64,000 nt of DNA from Pectobacterium carotovorum (GTDB lineage: Bacteria > Pseudomonadota > Gammaproteobacteria > Enterobacterales > Enterobacteriaceae). Where the stretch lies: the NCBI RefSeq assembly GCF_033898505.1, contig NZ_JAXAFK010000008.1, positions 33,829 to 97,828 on the forward strand, given 5' to 3'. This document shows positions 1 to 8,597 of the stretch, one piece after another. The notes beneath the pieces were generated by a model that was given only the letters and a program-made list of their open reading frames with translations, made no database searches and was not told where the DNA came from. The number at the start of each line of letters is the position of its first letter. Position 1 is the first letter of the stretch. A program made the position numbers and the translations under genes.

Positions 1-560
1 AACCTTGAAGCTGGGGAGCAGGTTTTGTGATGCGCGTTAGCGCATGTAAGGCGCCTGACGAAGTTTCATGGAAAACAATAGCTAGAGGCGCCGGTACCCG
101 GCGTAGCCGGCTACTGTTTTGATAGATTCCACCAATCCTTCCCTTCATCCTGCAAAGCTATACCCGCTAAAAGCCACGTAGGAGTTTCTGTAAGCGATCG
201 GAGTGGTCACGGCAAGGCCTTTGGCCGCAGACGGGGCGTATCTCCGCGTTATGCGCCTTTAGGCGCTTACGAGCGCACCTCCTTGTTTCTAGTCGCGATA
301 CTATCTGGGACTGATGTGGAGACTAGTTACAACATCCGTCATTAAAAGTGATGCTTTCCTCGGCCTTCGGCCGGGGGAGCGGCACTTTTTAGTGTCGGGT
401 TCTGGCTCAGGGATTACATATTTGTACTATCGAGAAAGTACGGATCGAATAGTACCGAGTAACTGGATTAGTTCGGGGCCCGCCGCTTTGCGGTGGGAGC
501 TAACTTTAAATCTGAGCGGCGCGACCTTTGGTCGCTGCAAGGGAAGTCATTATTGAGTCT
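1..560. repeat. Hairpin-rich tract beyond oriV, no credible gene
   Basis: This stretch holds at least seven short near-perfect hairpins, most with TTT-type loops. They lie at 30-45 (ATGCGC arms), 89-103 (CGCCGG), 216-226 (GGCC), 253-266 (GCGCC), 361-373 (CGGCC), 481-495 (CGCCGC, one G-U) and 521-535 (GCGACC). It sits on the far side of the presumed origin from repA. IncFII-type plasmids carry a primase-dependent single-strand initiation (G) site in a comparable place, so a priming role is possible but inferred. The 80-codon ORF across 314-556 looks like a by-product of the GC-rich hairpins. Confidence 0.5.
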
Positions 561-912
561 GTCCATAGGGCAGACGACGAATAGGTTATTTTTTTATATG
601 AAATGCTTTTATTTCTTTAACAGATAGTACAGAGCAGAAGTTTAAAAGGATCTATGCACTTTAAAACAGGAACGTTTAGCGCTTTAAAGCTATAGCGAGT
701 TTAACTTAATAGAATGATCCCTTGCAGTTAAGTGTGGATAATTCATTTTGGCGTAGTGTGACGTCATTCTGTACTTAAAATTTGTCGGTATTGATGATGC
801 AGGGTTTCTAAATGCCAGCGCCAGGCATAACGGGGAGTACATTAAATAAACGATGCTGTCTAACAGACGTGAGTAACCCTCCGGCGCTAGCCGGATAGCT
901 CATATGTAAGGT
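561..912. other. Presumed oriV region downstream of repA
   Basis: This AT-rich segment lies immediately 3' of repA (minus strand). In IncFII, IncL/M and IncI plasmids a CIS element and then the origin follow repA. It contains a perfect DnaA box at 733-741, A/T-rich runs around 585-650, and a perfect hairpin (TCCGGC arms, GCTA loop) at 880-895, only 18 bases past the repA stop, which could end repA transcription within CIS. No gene is visible. The oriV assignment rests on position and the DnaA box, not on sequence recognition of the origin. Confidence 0.6.
733..741 (-). promoter_or_regulatory. DnaA box (TTATCCACA)
   Basis: Perfect consensus DnaA-binding nonamer on the minus strand, about 170 bp past the repA stop, where the oriR DnaA box lies in IncFII-type replicons. 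Confidence 0.65.
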
Positions 913-1788
913 TCAAGTGGTGCCTGTTGCCAGGCGAGTATGATTATTACCGCGGGACATAAGCATTCGTTCTTTAACGCGTCGCGATACTTCTCTCCGT
1001 ACAGCATCATGATTACCGGTGAACCGTCCCTCGGCAATTTCACGCGTCAGCTGTTGCTTCACGATCGCTTCAATATCACGACGGGTGCGGCTAACGTCTT
1101 TACGAGCCCGAGCGCGTTTCAGGCCGTGTAACTTGCGTTCCGACTGGTAGATACGGAAACGTTCGCGAACATAACGCCAGGCTCTGGCGATTAACTCATC
1201 CATTTCCAGGCGAGGCTTGTTCTGCTTTTCACGCTGCTTATTTTCCCATTCCACTCGACTACGCCGCGCAGCTGCAACAGCAACGTCGGAGACATCGAGA
1301 GCAGAGAACAGCGCCGGTGTGAACGTTATATCCGTAGGAATATTGCAACCGATCTGCGGATCATATTCAGTCTGATAAGTGATAAGCCCCAGTTCCGCCA
1401 TAAAGCGAAGCGCCCGGGTAGCCCGGGTGATAGAAAGGTTACCCTTTTTAGATTCGGTGGCCAAACCGCACTCGATAGAAAGGTTTGTAATTGAACGCTG
1501 TACACGGTTGGCCAGCGGATCGTAGTGAAAACATAGTCCCTGGAGTAAAGCATCTATGGCGCGCCGGCGAAGAACTGGTGGCATTCTTCGACGAAGGCCT
1601 AAGGAGCGCATAAATGCGACGTGCATAGAAAAATCGAAACGGGACGTAAAATCCTCAGATTTTTCCATCAGCTTACGGCAGAACGGCAGAGTTTTTTTGC
1701 CTTCACGAGGCGTAAATTCAGGATTCGGGTTCCGGACCTGCAAATATTGCGAGACTAGAGCTGGAGAGTTAGCCACCGCACCCTGCAC
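913..1788 (-). CDS. repA: RepA replication initiator, IncFII/IncL-M type
   Basis: A 291-aa initiator of the IncFII_repA family, which binds the downstream origin in cis and starts theta replication. The basic central and C-terminal parts (for example [19 protein letters not shown] near residues 215-235) match the DNA-binding portion of the family. The first codon is GTG at 1788-1786. It lies inside a 20-codon leader ORF (1831-1769) and just after sequence complementary to the antisense-RNA target loop, the arrangement used for coupled, pseudoknot-dependent translation in IncI/IncL-M plasmids. I am confident of the family; the exact incompatibility group would need comparison with reference replicons. 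Confidence 0.93.
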   Translation of the reverse strand: MQGAVANSPALVSQYLQVRNPNPEFTPREGKKTLPFCRKLMEKSEDFTSRFDFSMHVAFMRSLGLRRRMPPVLRRRAIDALLQGLCFHYDPLANRVQRSITNLSIECGLATESKKGNLSITRATRALRFMAELGLITYQTEYDPQIGCNIPTDITFTPALFSALDVSDVAVAAARRSRVEWENKQREKQNKPRLEMDELIARAWRYVRERFRIYQSERKLHGLKRARARKDVSRTRRDIEAIVKQQLTREIAEGRFTGNHDAVRREVSRRVKERMLMSRGNNHTRLATGTT

Positions 1789-1831
1789 TTATGACTGGCG
1801 CGGTTAAAATGAGTTGAAATGGGCAACACAT
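1769..1831 (-). CDS. RepA leader peptide (20 aa)
   Basis: A short ORF starting at ATG 1831 and ending at TAA 1769-1771, reading [20 protein letters not shown]. It overlaps the first six codons of repA in another frame. An AGGA-like site lies about 13 bases upstream, which is rather far. In IncI1 and IncL/M plasmids translation and termination of such a leader (RepY/RepB) opens the mRNA so the repA start can be used, while the antisense RNA blocks leader translation. The position fits; the function is inferred. Confidence 0.65.
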   Translation of the reverse strand: MCCPFQLILTAPVISAGCGG

Positions 1832-1841
1832 AAGATATAAT
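1814..1841 (+). promoter_or_regulatory. Promoter of the antisense copy-control RNA
   Basis: Near-consensus sigma-70 promoter facing away from repA: TTGAAA at 1814-1819, a 16-bp spacer and a perfect TATAAT at 1836-1841. Start of transcription is expected at about 1848. A strong constitutive promoter is what a copy-number antisense RNA needs. Confidence 0.8.
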
Positions 1842-1848
1842 TCTTCCT

Positions 1849-1917
1849 AGGTTATACCTATCGATACCCTCTTGTTCTACGACGGCCGGTCAAAGCGACA
1901 GTAGAACAGAGGGTTTT
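1849..1917 (+). ncRNA. Antisense copy-control RNA (RNAI/Inc RNA)
   Basis: About 69 nt from the promoter at 1814-1841 to a run of U after a long stem-loop. The stem pairs CCCTC-GTTCTAC at 1867-1879 with GTAGAAC-GAGGG at 1901-1913, leaving a loop of about 20 nt. It is fully complementary to the repA leader mRNA on the minus strand and is the size of the inc RNAs of IncI1, IncB and IncL/M plasmids. It should bind the mRNA loop and block leader and repA translation, setting copy number and incompatibility. Ends are predicted, not mapped. Confidence 0.82.
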
Positions 1918-1953
1918 CACTTTCTGAGGCTTCGTTCACCTCTTCTGCCGCTG

Positions 1954-1981
1954 ATATTACCCCATCTTTCCTAAGTTGCAA
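1954..1981 (-). promoter_or_regulatory. Candidate repA mRNA promoter
   Basis: On the minus strand, TTGCAA (1981-1976) is 16 bases from TAATAT (1959-1954), about 40 bp before the leader stem-loop. The -35 is good and the -10 mediocre. It is the best-placed candidate for the repA leader transcript. Confidence 0.4.
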
Positions 1982-2557
1982 ATCCTAAGATCTTCTAAGA
2001 TCTCGTTTTCTCATCAACGCGATGTGATCTGCTTCACACCAATTCTTAGCCCGATTCATCCTTACCCCCCATTATGTCAATGCGCATTTATCCTAATAAA
2101 CCCGTCAAACGCTCAAAAAGCAGTCATTTAACCAATTTTTTGCAAAATTAATCCGATCAAAAAATAAGCACACTCACGATCTTTTATTCTGCTCTTTGGA
2201 TCTAACGCAGTAGAAATGATCGAGGAAAGTTAAAACAACGATCATTTATTCTGATAGTTCTGAGTGTTATCCACAGCTCAGTGCTATTACACTGTTTTAA
2301 AGGATGTTTACAGCGTTAAATATTGAGGTTATAAAGCAACGCAATATGACTGAGCCATCAAGGCAACCAACCAGTCTGGCTTTACTGAATTGTTCCTTCG
2401 GGGAAGAGTGAACACGCCTCTTCTAATCAAACTGCAGGTACAAATATCAGTACGGTAATGTTCACTGTGAACGCCTTCTTTCTTGACTACTTCTCCCACG
2501 GTCAAGAAATGGCGGAGCTTACAAAATTATCGATACCTTTAATGCGAGACACTTATC
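1982..2557. other. Intergenic control region between repA and the traB-like gene
   Basis: No credible gene is seen. It holds a tandem repeat CTAAGATCT (1985-1993 and 1995-2003), a pair of similar CGATC-TTTATTCTG segments near 2177 and 2239, a perfect plus-strand DnaA box TTATCCACA at 2268-2276, a palindrome GTTCAC-T-GTGAAC at 2460-2472 and an inverted repeat (TTTCTTGAC arms, 13-base loop) at 2479-2509. The last two lie just before the NusG-like gene and could be an operator or an RNA structure used by its product; both roles are inferred. Confidence 0.5.
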
Positions 2558-3112
2558 ATGGAAGCGTGGTATCTGCTTTGCTACGAACCGGGCAAGGGAA
2601 ATTTATATAAGGCGCAATTAAGCCTGGACAGAAAAAACATCAATTTCTTTTGTCCAATGTTACGAACCTATCGGGAACGCAAAGACTGTAACAGTTTTAG
2701 AATGAGTGTTGAGCCGCTGTTCAATGGCTATATATTTGTCGCATTCGATCCTGAAATAATTCATCCGGCAAAAATCGAAACGGAATGTCCCGGTGTTAGT
2801 AAATTTGTACGCTACGGAAATGAAATTAAAAGCTTACCGCCTCATGTTATTGAAAGCCTGATGGACCTTCCGTTTTGTACAGATGAACTCGACAGATATC
2901 GCTTAACGTCTTCATCTACAAAAACACGACCAAAGAGACCACCCAAAAAAACCAGACGACGCATGAACAATCCTCAAAAGGTTCAAAGCAGCCTCTATAG
3001 CAAAATCAGAGATATTGTGGAAATCGACGAGGAACCGTTACGTACGGCAATGTTCGTGGCATTTGCTGAAAGCCTGTCTGAGCAAAGGAGGACTGCTAAT
3101 GGATATAATTGA
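2558..3112 (+). CDS. NusG/RfaH-like transcription antiterminator, TraB-like
   Basis: A 184-aa protein whose first 110 residues fit the NusG N-terminal domain: MEAWYLLCYEPGKG, then the conserved VEPLFNGYIFVAFD core (about residues 53-66) and VSKFVRYGNEI. R64 (IncI1) has a NusG-like TraB in the same place, ahead of the pil genes, required for transfer-gene expression; by analogy this protein should help RNA polymerase read through the long pil-tra transcripts. The middle (about 120-145) is a lysine/arginine-rich linker and the C-terminus is not an obvious KOW domain. Its 3' end overlaps the next gene by 14 bp. The symbol is left blank because orthology rests on position. Confidence 0.75.
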   Translation: MEAWYLLCYEPGKGNLYKAQLSLDRKNINFFCPMLRTYRERKDCNSFRMSVEPLFNGYIFVAFDPEIIHPAKIETECPGVSKFVRYGNEIKSLPPHVIESLMDLPFCTDELDRYRLTSSSTKTRPKRPPKKTRRRMNNPQKVQSSLYSKIRDIVEIDEEPLRTAMFVAFAESLSEQRRTANGYN

Positions 3113-3317
3113 TCATCTTCTGGATGAAGAAGAGTTTTTATTGAATCTCAAAATTGAATCTCGTCGCGTTAAGCCAGTTATACCATCTGCGACCCATTGC
3201 CAGCATCAGCATTGTAACGCTGAAATACCAGAGAGCCGACGGGTATTGGTTCCCGGCACACAATTTTGCGTATATTGCCAGGCGGAAAATGAAAAACTAA
3301 ATAAACACTTTCATTAA
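3099..3317 (+). CDS. TraR/DksA-type zinc-finger protein
   Basis: A 72-aa protein starting at ATG 3099 after a strong AAAGGAGG site; a longer frame from 3015 lacks this support. It has a DksA-like finger: Cys-x4-Cys, then NAEIPESRRVLVPGTQF, then Cys-x2-Cys, matching the DksA/TraR pattern except for a wider first pair. TraR of F binds RNA polymerase in its secondary channel and mimics DksA with ppGpp. Overlap with the NusG-like gene suggests both modulate transcription of the transfer operons. Confidence 0.7.
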   Translation: MDIIDHLLDEEEFLLNLKIESRRVKPVIPSATHCQHQHCNAEIPESRRVLVPGTQFCVYCQAENEKLNKHFH

Positions 3318-3343
3318 TACCCTTTAGTTCCCTTGCTACTCTT

Positions 3344-3367
3344 GGCCAGCCTTTGCTGGCCTCTTTT
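3344..3367 (+). terminator. Rho-independent terminator
   Basis: GGCCAGC / GCTGGCC hairpin with a short CTTT-type loop followed by TCTTTT, 26 bp after the zinc-finger gene. It ends the regulatory transcript unless antiterminated. Confidence 0.75.
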
Positions 3368-3431
3368 ATATCAACGCCCCTCCTTTTCTCTAAACAGACC
3401 TTCTTATGAAGGATCATCTTTTAGGCCCATC

Positions 3432-3674
3432 ATGAAAAATAAATATCTAATGCACCGCGTTACTCCAGAACGCAAAGATGAATTAAATGGCGTAGCTGTC
3501 GATCTTGGATATAAACAAAGGCAGCCTATTTCCGTCAGTGATGTTATTAATGCGCTAATTGATATGTGCGTCACAGGTACTGTAAGTCGAGAAGACCTTA
3601 CAAAACAGATCTTGGCCAACTTTGAGAGACCCAAATCAGCTCCAGGCCGGCGTGTCACAGGGGAAAAGTTATGA
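3432..3674 (+). CDS. Small unknown protein upstream of pilL
   Basis: An 80-aa protein read from ATG 3432 (MKNKYLMHRVTPERKDELNG). A longer frame from 3333 runs through the preceding terminator and is unlikely. The C-terminal half is predicted helical (PISVSDVINALIDMC) and the ends are basic, so a small DNA-binding regulator is possible, but I do not recognise the family. Its stop overlaps the pilL start (ATGA), so it is translationally coupled to the pilus operon. R64 has small genes (traC/traD, pilI-pilK) in the same place. Confidence 0.65.
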   Translation: MKNKYLMHRVTPERKDELNGVAVDLGYKQRQPISVSDVINALIDMCVTGTVSREDLTKQILANFERPKSAPGRRVTGEKL

Positions 3675-4717
3675 ATAAACACATTACCTGTTTACTCCCG
3701 CTTTGCCTGACCGCGTGTCAAACCACTCACGTCAGCACCCAGCCTGACGCCTTGAGCCTTGTGGATCAGCTGCTAGGTGAGCAACTGGTAAAAATTCAAA
3801 TCGAACAGAAGAGTCTTGCGCTTGCTAGCGGCCTCAATTTCCAGCCATTAAAGACCAGTCAGCCTGTTACGGTACAGAAAGCACAGCTTACACCTTCGGG
3901 TAAAAGTTCCCCTACCCCTGCCACAAAAGGTCTGGTGGGTAAACCAGTAATTACTAACTCTCAACCTGCCAAGCTCCCGAACGTTAGTTTTACCGGGGAT
4001 GCTGACAACCTACCGGCCCTGGTGTCAAATGCAGGGAACAAACAATCACTCGATACTGCCCTGAGAGTAATTATCCCGTCAGGCTGGTCAACGGTGAAAT
4101 CAGCCCGTTTAAAATCCGGCTTCAAACCACTGATTAGCTGGAGTGCTGGCGATCAATGGCCACATACATTGAGCAAGCTTGCACTCGAAAATAAACTCCA
4201 GGTGACTATTCAATGGGCCTCTCGCCAAGTCCTGATTGATTTGGCTGACACTCAGCAAGGAACAAAACCTGTGGTGACGAATCCGTTGCCGCAACCAAAG
4301 TTACTGTCCCCACCGGCTATAGCTGCCAAACCTGTCGATCCGGATAAATCCAAACCTTCTCTTATGGCTGTTAAGAAGACCAATACCCAACAGGCTTCAT
4401 TACCATCACTTCAGCCGGCCAAAAAAGTATGGAGAGCGGAAATCGGGACAACGCTCAAAGATGCCATATTCACATGGGCGGCAGAAACTACCTGTGAGGC
4501 TAATCCAGATAAAAAATGGACCGTAGCATGGGTAACAACCACGAACTATCGTATCGACGGCCCATTGCAGTTCAGCGGTACATGGCGAGACGCGCTTAAT
4601 CAGGTATTCACACTTTATTTAAAAGCCTCAGTACCTCTTTATGCCGGCACTAATTCTCCCCAGTGCGTACTTAAAGTCGATGATAAGCCAGTTGTGGATG
4701 ATAAAACTGTACGTTAA
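3671..4717 (+). CDS. pilL: Thin-pilus lipoprotein PilL
   Basis: A 348-aa protein with a lipoprotein signal (lipobox ending in Cys16), a proline/threonine-rich middle and a C-terminal domain (about 245-340) of the TcpQ/PilL type that docks on the secretin. A similar domain appears once earlier (about 125-185, IPSGWSTVKSARLKSG), as in PilL proteins with two modules. It is the first gene of the IncI1-type pil operon and probably anchors the outer-membrane secretin PilN. Length matches R64 PilL (about 355 aa). Confidence 0.85.
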   Translation: MNKHITCLLPLCLTACQTTHVSTQPDALSLVDQLLGEQLVKIQIEQKSLALASGLNFQPLKTSQPVTVQKAQLTPSGKSSPTPATKGLVGKPVITNSQPAKLPNVSFTGDADNLPALVSNAGNKQSLDTALRVIIPSGWSTVKSARLKSGFKPLISWSAGDQWPHTLSKLALENKLQVTIQWASRQVLIDLADTQQGTKPVVTNPLPQPKLLSPPAIAAKPVDPDKSKPSLMAVKKTNTQQASLPSLQPAKKVWRAEIGTTLKDAIFTWAAETTCEANPDKKWTVAWVTTTNYRIDGPLQFSGTWRDALNQVFTLYLKASVPLYAGTNSPQCVLKVDDKPVVDDKTVR

Positions 4718-4726
4718 GGGGGCCTT

Positions 4727-5155
4727 GTGGGCTATCTTTTATTGGCGATATTCACGTCCTTATTTCTGCTTTCATCTGGTTCCCTACAGCGTGATAACGC
4801 TACTTCTGCTGAAGCCTATGCTCAGGGCACCATTAACCAGCAAGCAACGGATACCATGCGGTACCTGAACTCCCTTGTTGACTACCTTTACCAACACCCA
4901 ATCAGCGATGGTTCGGTTCCGGACACGCAGCTGGGATTCGTCCCCCCTGGAGTGAAAAATTTTATTCAGAGCGGTCGTTTATGGGTCTATCAGCCAAACC
5001 AGCACGGACTTGTTCGTGCACTGGCCACAGCCTCGTCTCAGTCGGCTTTCATCGGAATGGTGAAAGCCCGACGGCTGGTTGACCTAAGCGGTCTCGATAT
5101 GCAGGTCTCCGTTCCATCACAAATTCCAGACGGCTATATCGTTTACCTCAACTAA
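4727..5155 (+). CDS. pilM: Thin-pilus protein PilM
   Basis: A 142-aa protein starting at GTG 4727 after an AAGGGGG ribosome site, 9 bp from pilL. It has an N-terminal membrane segment (about residues 2-18) and a periplasmic domain. Size and place fit R64 PilM (about 145 aa), an essential inner-membrane component of unknown detail in thin-pilus assembly. Confidence 0.82.
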   Translation: MGYLLLAIFTSLFLLSSGSLQRDNATSAEAYAQGTINQQATDTMRYLNSLVDYLYQHPISDGSVPDTQLGFVPPGVKNFIQSGRLWVYQPNQHGLVRALATASSQSAFIGMVKARRLVDLSGLDMQVSVPSQIPDGYIVYLN

Positions 5156-5205
5156 AGTCCTTTACCGCCAGGTTCTCCTGGCTCACGACACGACGAGAAA
5201 TCCTC

Positions 5206-6819
5206 ATGAAACAACATCCCATGACCCGGGTGGCAATTGCGATTGCCGCCCTCTCGCTGCTGGCTGGTTGCTCTAACCTTCAGCGAATCAACGAAACGCA
5301 AAACACAGCTGCAACCGATTTTGATACGGCTAGCCGTAAGATGACCGTCCCGACAGGCACACAGCCAGTAAGCGAGTTCTCAACGCAATGGATAAACCCA
5401 GTCCCACTGAATTCAAAAAGTGAGCAGGAGTTACTCCCTGGATGCTCTGTCACCCTCATGCGTCCAGGGGAGATAAGCCTTGCTGATGTAAGCGCGTTTA
5501 TCACCCGCACATGCCGAATTCCGGTAGTCATAACTCCGGATGCTCGCTCGGCTGCAATGTCCCGAGGAGCGACTGAAAAGATGTCAGGCTCGATACCGGC
5601 ACCAGTGCCCGCACCTGACGCAACAGGAATGATTCCGTTAAATCAGATGGGGGCAACTACATTGCCCAGGGCTGTAACCGGTACGGATGTTTTAAAGGGT
5701 GTTCACTGGCAGGGTGCACTATCCGGGCTACTGGATCACGTTACCACTCGTTTGGGGCTTTCCTGGCGCTATGAGCACGGTCGAATCGCTATTTTCTACC
5801 TGGACACCCGATCGTTTCCTATAACGTTCCAGGATTCACAGAACTCGTTCTCGTCCAAATCAGTCTACGGCACAACATCATCGTCCGGAGAGGGCTCAAG
5901 TGGTGAGGGAAATACGTCCCAGACAACCACGACCGATATGAACACAAACCGCTATAAGGAACTTGAAGCGACCGTTAAGTCTATGCTGACGCCGGAAACA
6001 GGAAGGATGTCCATAGCCGGCGGAATGCTGACCGTCACAGACACACCGCGGGTGCTCACTGCAGTACAGCGTTATATTGAAGGACGAAATACTGAACTCA
6101 CTCGCCAGGTTGTATTGAGTGTGAAAGTGTGGTCGGTAACCAAGAAAAGGCAGGATCAGCTGGGCATCGACTGGGATGCGGTTTTCCGCTCCGGGAGCGT
6201 TGGCCTGTCATTAGGTAATACGATGTCTGGTGTGGCTAACACAGCGATGACCGGCGGGTTATCTATTCTGGACGGCAAATTTGCTAACTCAAATGCCTTT
6301 ATTCATGCCCTTGCACAGCAGGCCAACATTTCGGTTGTCACACAAAATACCAGCGCGACAACAAACCTCAACCCTGTCCGTGTACAGGTTATTACACAAC
6401 AGGACTATATCAGCCGTGTCAGTACTGAAAATACAGCGAACGTTGGCTCAAGCACATCTGTAGAGAAAGCAACCATCTCCACCGGTTTTAACATGACCAT
6501 GCTGCCGTACATTATGCCGGCGTCTGACCGTATGGAGCTGCAGTATTCAATATCCATGAGCGACGATCCGGAAATGCAGCCGGAAAAAATCGGGGAAGTG
6601 ACGTTAAAACTCCCAAAAACAAAAATGCACAATTTCGCTCAGAACGTCATTCTAAAATCCGGACAGGCGTTACTACTCAGTGGTTATCTGCAGGCTAACA
6701 ACACAGTAAATAAAAACGGAGTAGGTTCTCCTGGCTTCATCGGGCTCGGCGGCGGCTATAACGCTGAGAAAGGAGACACGATTCTCGTAATCGTCATAAC
6801 GCCGACTCTGCTGGGGTAA
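5206..6819 (+). CDS. pilN: Thin-pilus secretin lipoprotein PilN
   Basis: A 537-aa outer-membrane secretin through which the pilus emerges. It has a lipoprotein signal with Cys22, N-domains, a Ser/Gly-rich loop (near residues 220-240) and the C-terminal secretin domain, with LSVKVWSVTKKRQDQLGIDW near 300 and VVTQNTSATTNLNPVRVQV near 378. It closes with the gate/beta-barrel signature GDTILVIVITPTLLG. Family PilN/BfpB-like; length fits R64 PilN. Confidence 0.92.
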   Translation: MKQHPMTRVAIAIAALSLLAGCSNLQRINETQNTAATDFDTASRKMTVPTGTQPVSEFSTQWINPVPLNSKSEQELLPGCSVTLMRPGEISLADVSAFITRTCRIPVVITPDARSAAMSRGATEKMSGSIPAPVPAPDATGMIPLNQMGATTLPRAVTGTDVLKGVHWQGALSGLLDHVTTRLGLSWRYEHGRIAIFYLDTRSFPITFQDSQNSFSSKSVYGTTSSSGEGSSGEGNTSQTTTTDMNTNRYKELEATVKSMLTPETGRMSIAGGMLTVTDTPRVLTAVQRYIEGRNTELTRQVVLSVKVWSVTKKRQDQLGIDWDAVFRSGSVGLSLGNTMSGVANTAMTGGLSILDGKFANSNAFIHALAQQANISVVTQNTSATTNLNPVRVQVITQQDYISRVSTENTANVGSSTSVEKATISTGFNMTMLPYIMPASDRMELQYSISMSDDPEMQPEKIGEVTLKLPKTKMHNFAQNVILKSGQALLLSGYLQANNTVNKNGVGSPGFIGLGGGYNAEKGDTILVIVITPTLLG

Positions 6820-6822
6820 AAA

Positions 6823-8100
6823 ATGCAGCACAATACTATTATCCATGCCGGCAGGAATATCTGGGTGGCAGGCCTGTTTTGGAAAGTTTCTGAGGCGAGC
6901 AGAAAACTGGATCACAGGCGTCTGGCGAGGAAAGAAGATGCAGATCACTTCATTTCCTTGGTTCAGTCTTCTGGTGTACTTATTGGCACTGCCAACCTCA
7001 GCCTTACGGGACTAACGCCACGGCAAGCTGGCCACGCGAATGCACTGGCGCCAAACTTACTTACTCTGTTAGGCGATAATGCCTGGGCTGTATTTGAGTT
7101 AGAAGACGGCGGGTACTACTTCGTAGCCACAACCGGCGGTTCTCTGTCCCTCCTGTCTGATATAACAGGGAGCCTTGAAGAAATCCGAAAGGCAGTTGAG
7201 CGTTATCTTAGCTATACCGGATCTGAATCAGCTTCTGTTGTATTTTGCCCTGTAGGGTTTATGCCCGACCTGACCGCTCCGAAGGGCGATCTAAATCAGC
7301 TTCTGGCCACACTTACCCGCGAACGTACCTTTCGCCTAAAACCGATATCTACACGGCGGCCAGTGGCAATCTGGTCACTCGCTGTTTTACTTGCCGTTGC
7401 AGGATGGTACGGATATTCAACCTGGCAGCAGAAACAGGAGCTGAAAGATCTGGAAATTAAGAGGCTTGCTATTGAGAACGCGCAACGGCTTGTTAAGAAA
7501 GATCCCCCAAAGCCCTGGGAAAGAGTTCCTGACGCAAAGTCTTTTATACAGACCTGCAGCGAGGGCTGGATCGTACAGTTGAGTATGGCTGGGTGGCCAT
7601 TTAAGGCTGCTATGTGTGGAAGTGATGAAGAAGGTATTTACGTCAGGTTAGCCTGGCGAAAACCCGAAGGAGGAACACTTGACCCATTTCGTCAGAGGCT
7701 GTCTTATTTTTATCCCGAGCTTAAACCTTTTTTTAATATACCCGGAGAGGCCAATACCGGTGGAGTCAAAAAGCCGTTAAGAGTAATTAATCAAGCATCT
7801 CCAAGTGAACATATTGGCGACGGTGATGAGATTACTCAGCGCGTAACGAATTACGCGCAACAAATACAGGCGAAACTGGTACTGAGGGAAGACAATAAAG
7901 GTAACGTTATTGTTGATGGTAATCTTGTCGATTTACCATGGCGTACTTATTCCTTTCAGCTCGACACCGACATTCCTCCTGACAATCTATTTGGGCCTGA
8001 TATTGATACATCAGGAATACGTTTAAATGTAATAACAATGACATTAAACAACGCAAGGCTGCATTACAGTCTGGAAGGAACACTCTATGCGACTCGCTAA
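6823..8100 (+). CDS. pilO: Thin-pilus inner-membrane protein PilO
   Basis: A 425-aa protein starting 3 bp after pilN. A cytoplasmic N-terminal half (about 1-178, actin-like/PilM-N type fold by analogy) is followed by one membrane segment (about 180-198, AIWSLAVLLAVAGWYGY) and a periplasmic C-terminal half. It belongs to the PilO family of IncI plasmids (BfpC-related role), linking the cytoplasmic ATPase with the periplasmic machinery. It overlaps pilP by 14 bp. Confidence 0.88.
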   Translation: MQHNTIIHAGRNIWVAGLFWKVSEASRKLDHRRLARKEDADHFISLVQSSGVLIGTANLSLTGLTPRQAGHANALAPNLLTLLGDNAWAVFELEDGGYYFVATTGGSLSLLSDITGSLEEIRKAVERYLSYTGSESASVVFCPVGFMPDLTAPKGDLNQLLATLTRERTFRLKPISTRRPVAIWSLAVLLAVAGWYGYSTWQQKQELKDLEIKRLAIENAQRLVKKDPPKPWERVPDAKSFIQTCSEGWIVQLSMAGWPFKAAMCGSDEEGIYVRLAWRKPEGGTLDPFRQRLSYFYPELKPFFNIPGEANTGGVKKPLRVINQASPSEHIGDGDEITQRVTNYAQQIQAKLVLREDNKGNVIVDGNLVDLPWRTYSFQLDTDIPPDNLFGPDIDTSGIRLNVITMTLNNARLHYSLEGTLYATR

Positions 8101-8593
8101 ATACATTACCGCTCTATTTATTCAAAGCATCAGCTTTTATGCAGGCGCAGCAGAAGGTGAAACCGGGAAAATAGTCTCAACACCTTCTGCTACACCGGTT
8201 CATAATCTGACTACTAAAGACCTTGAAAGAATACAGGCTGAAACAGTCCTTTATGAAGCTCGCGCTGCGCGTGCAAAAGCCATTATCAGTTGGCAAACGA
8301 ACGGGAATGGTCTTGATGCTCCAGTTCCTATAATGGGCGTCACTACATCAGCTGAAAAGGCTACGGAACATGCGCGGATTGACCGTTTTGAAAGCGTACC
8401 CCGCATCCTTGAAATTGCTGGGAGTAGTGGCCAGTTAACTTGCAGGATGCTCATGCCCGATGGAACAGTCGTGGAAGCAAGGAATGGCCAGCGACTTCCT
8501 GGGTCTGCTTATACAGTAGACAAAATTACTTCACAGGGCGTTCAGTTAAAAACAGATGCAGGAAAAATAGTTTCACCATCTTTTACGGAGTAG
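8087..8593 (+). CDS. pilP: Thin-pilus protein PilP
   Basis: A 168-aa exported protein with an N-terminal signal (MRLAKYITALFIQSISFYAG) and a C-terminal small beta domain of the PilP type (LTCRMLMPDGTVVEARNGQ ... YTVDKITSQGVQLK) like that of type II secretion GspC/PilP proteins, which contact the secretin. It overlaps pilO and lies 4 bp before pilQ, so the three are translated together. Confidence 0.85.
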   Translation: MRLAKYITALFIQSISFYAGAAEGETGKIVSTPSATPVHNLTTKDLERIQAETVLYEARAARAKAIISWQTNGNGLDAPVPIMGVTTSAEKATEHARIDRFESVPRILEIAGSSGQLTCRMLMPDGTVVEARNGQRLPGSAYTVDKITSQGVQLKTDAGKIVSPSFTE

Positions 8594-8597
8594 CACC

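Noticed and set aside
314..556. 80-codon ORF in the oriV-side tract
   Set aside because: It spans several hairpins, has no good ribosome site and an unconvincing composition.
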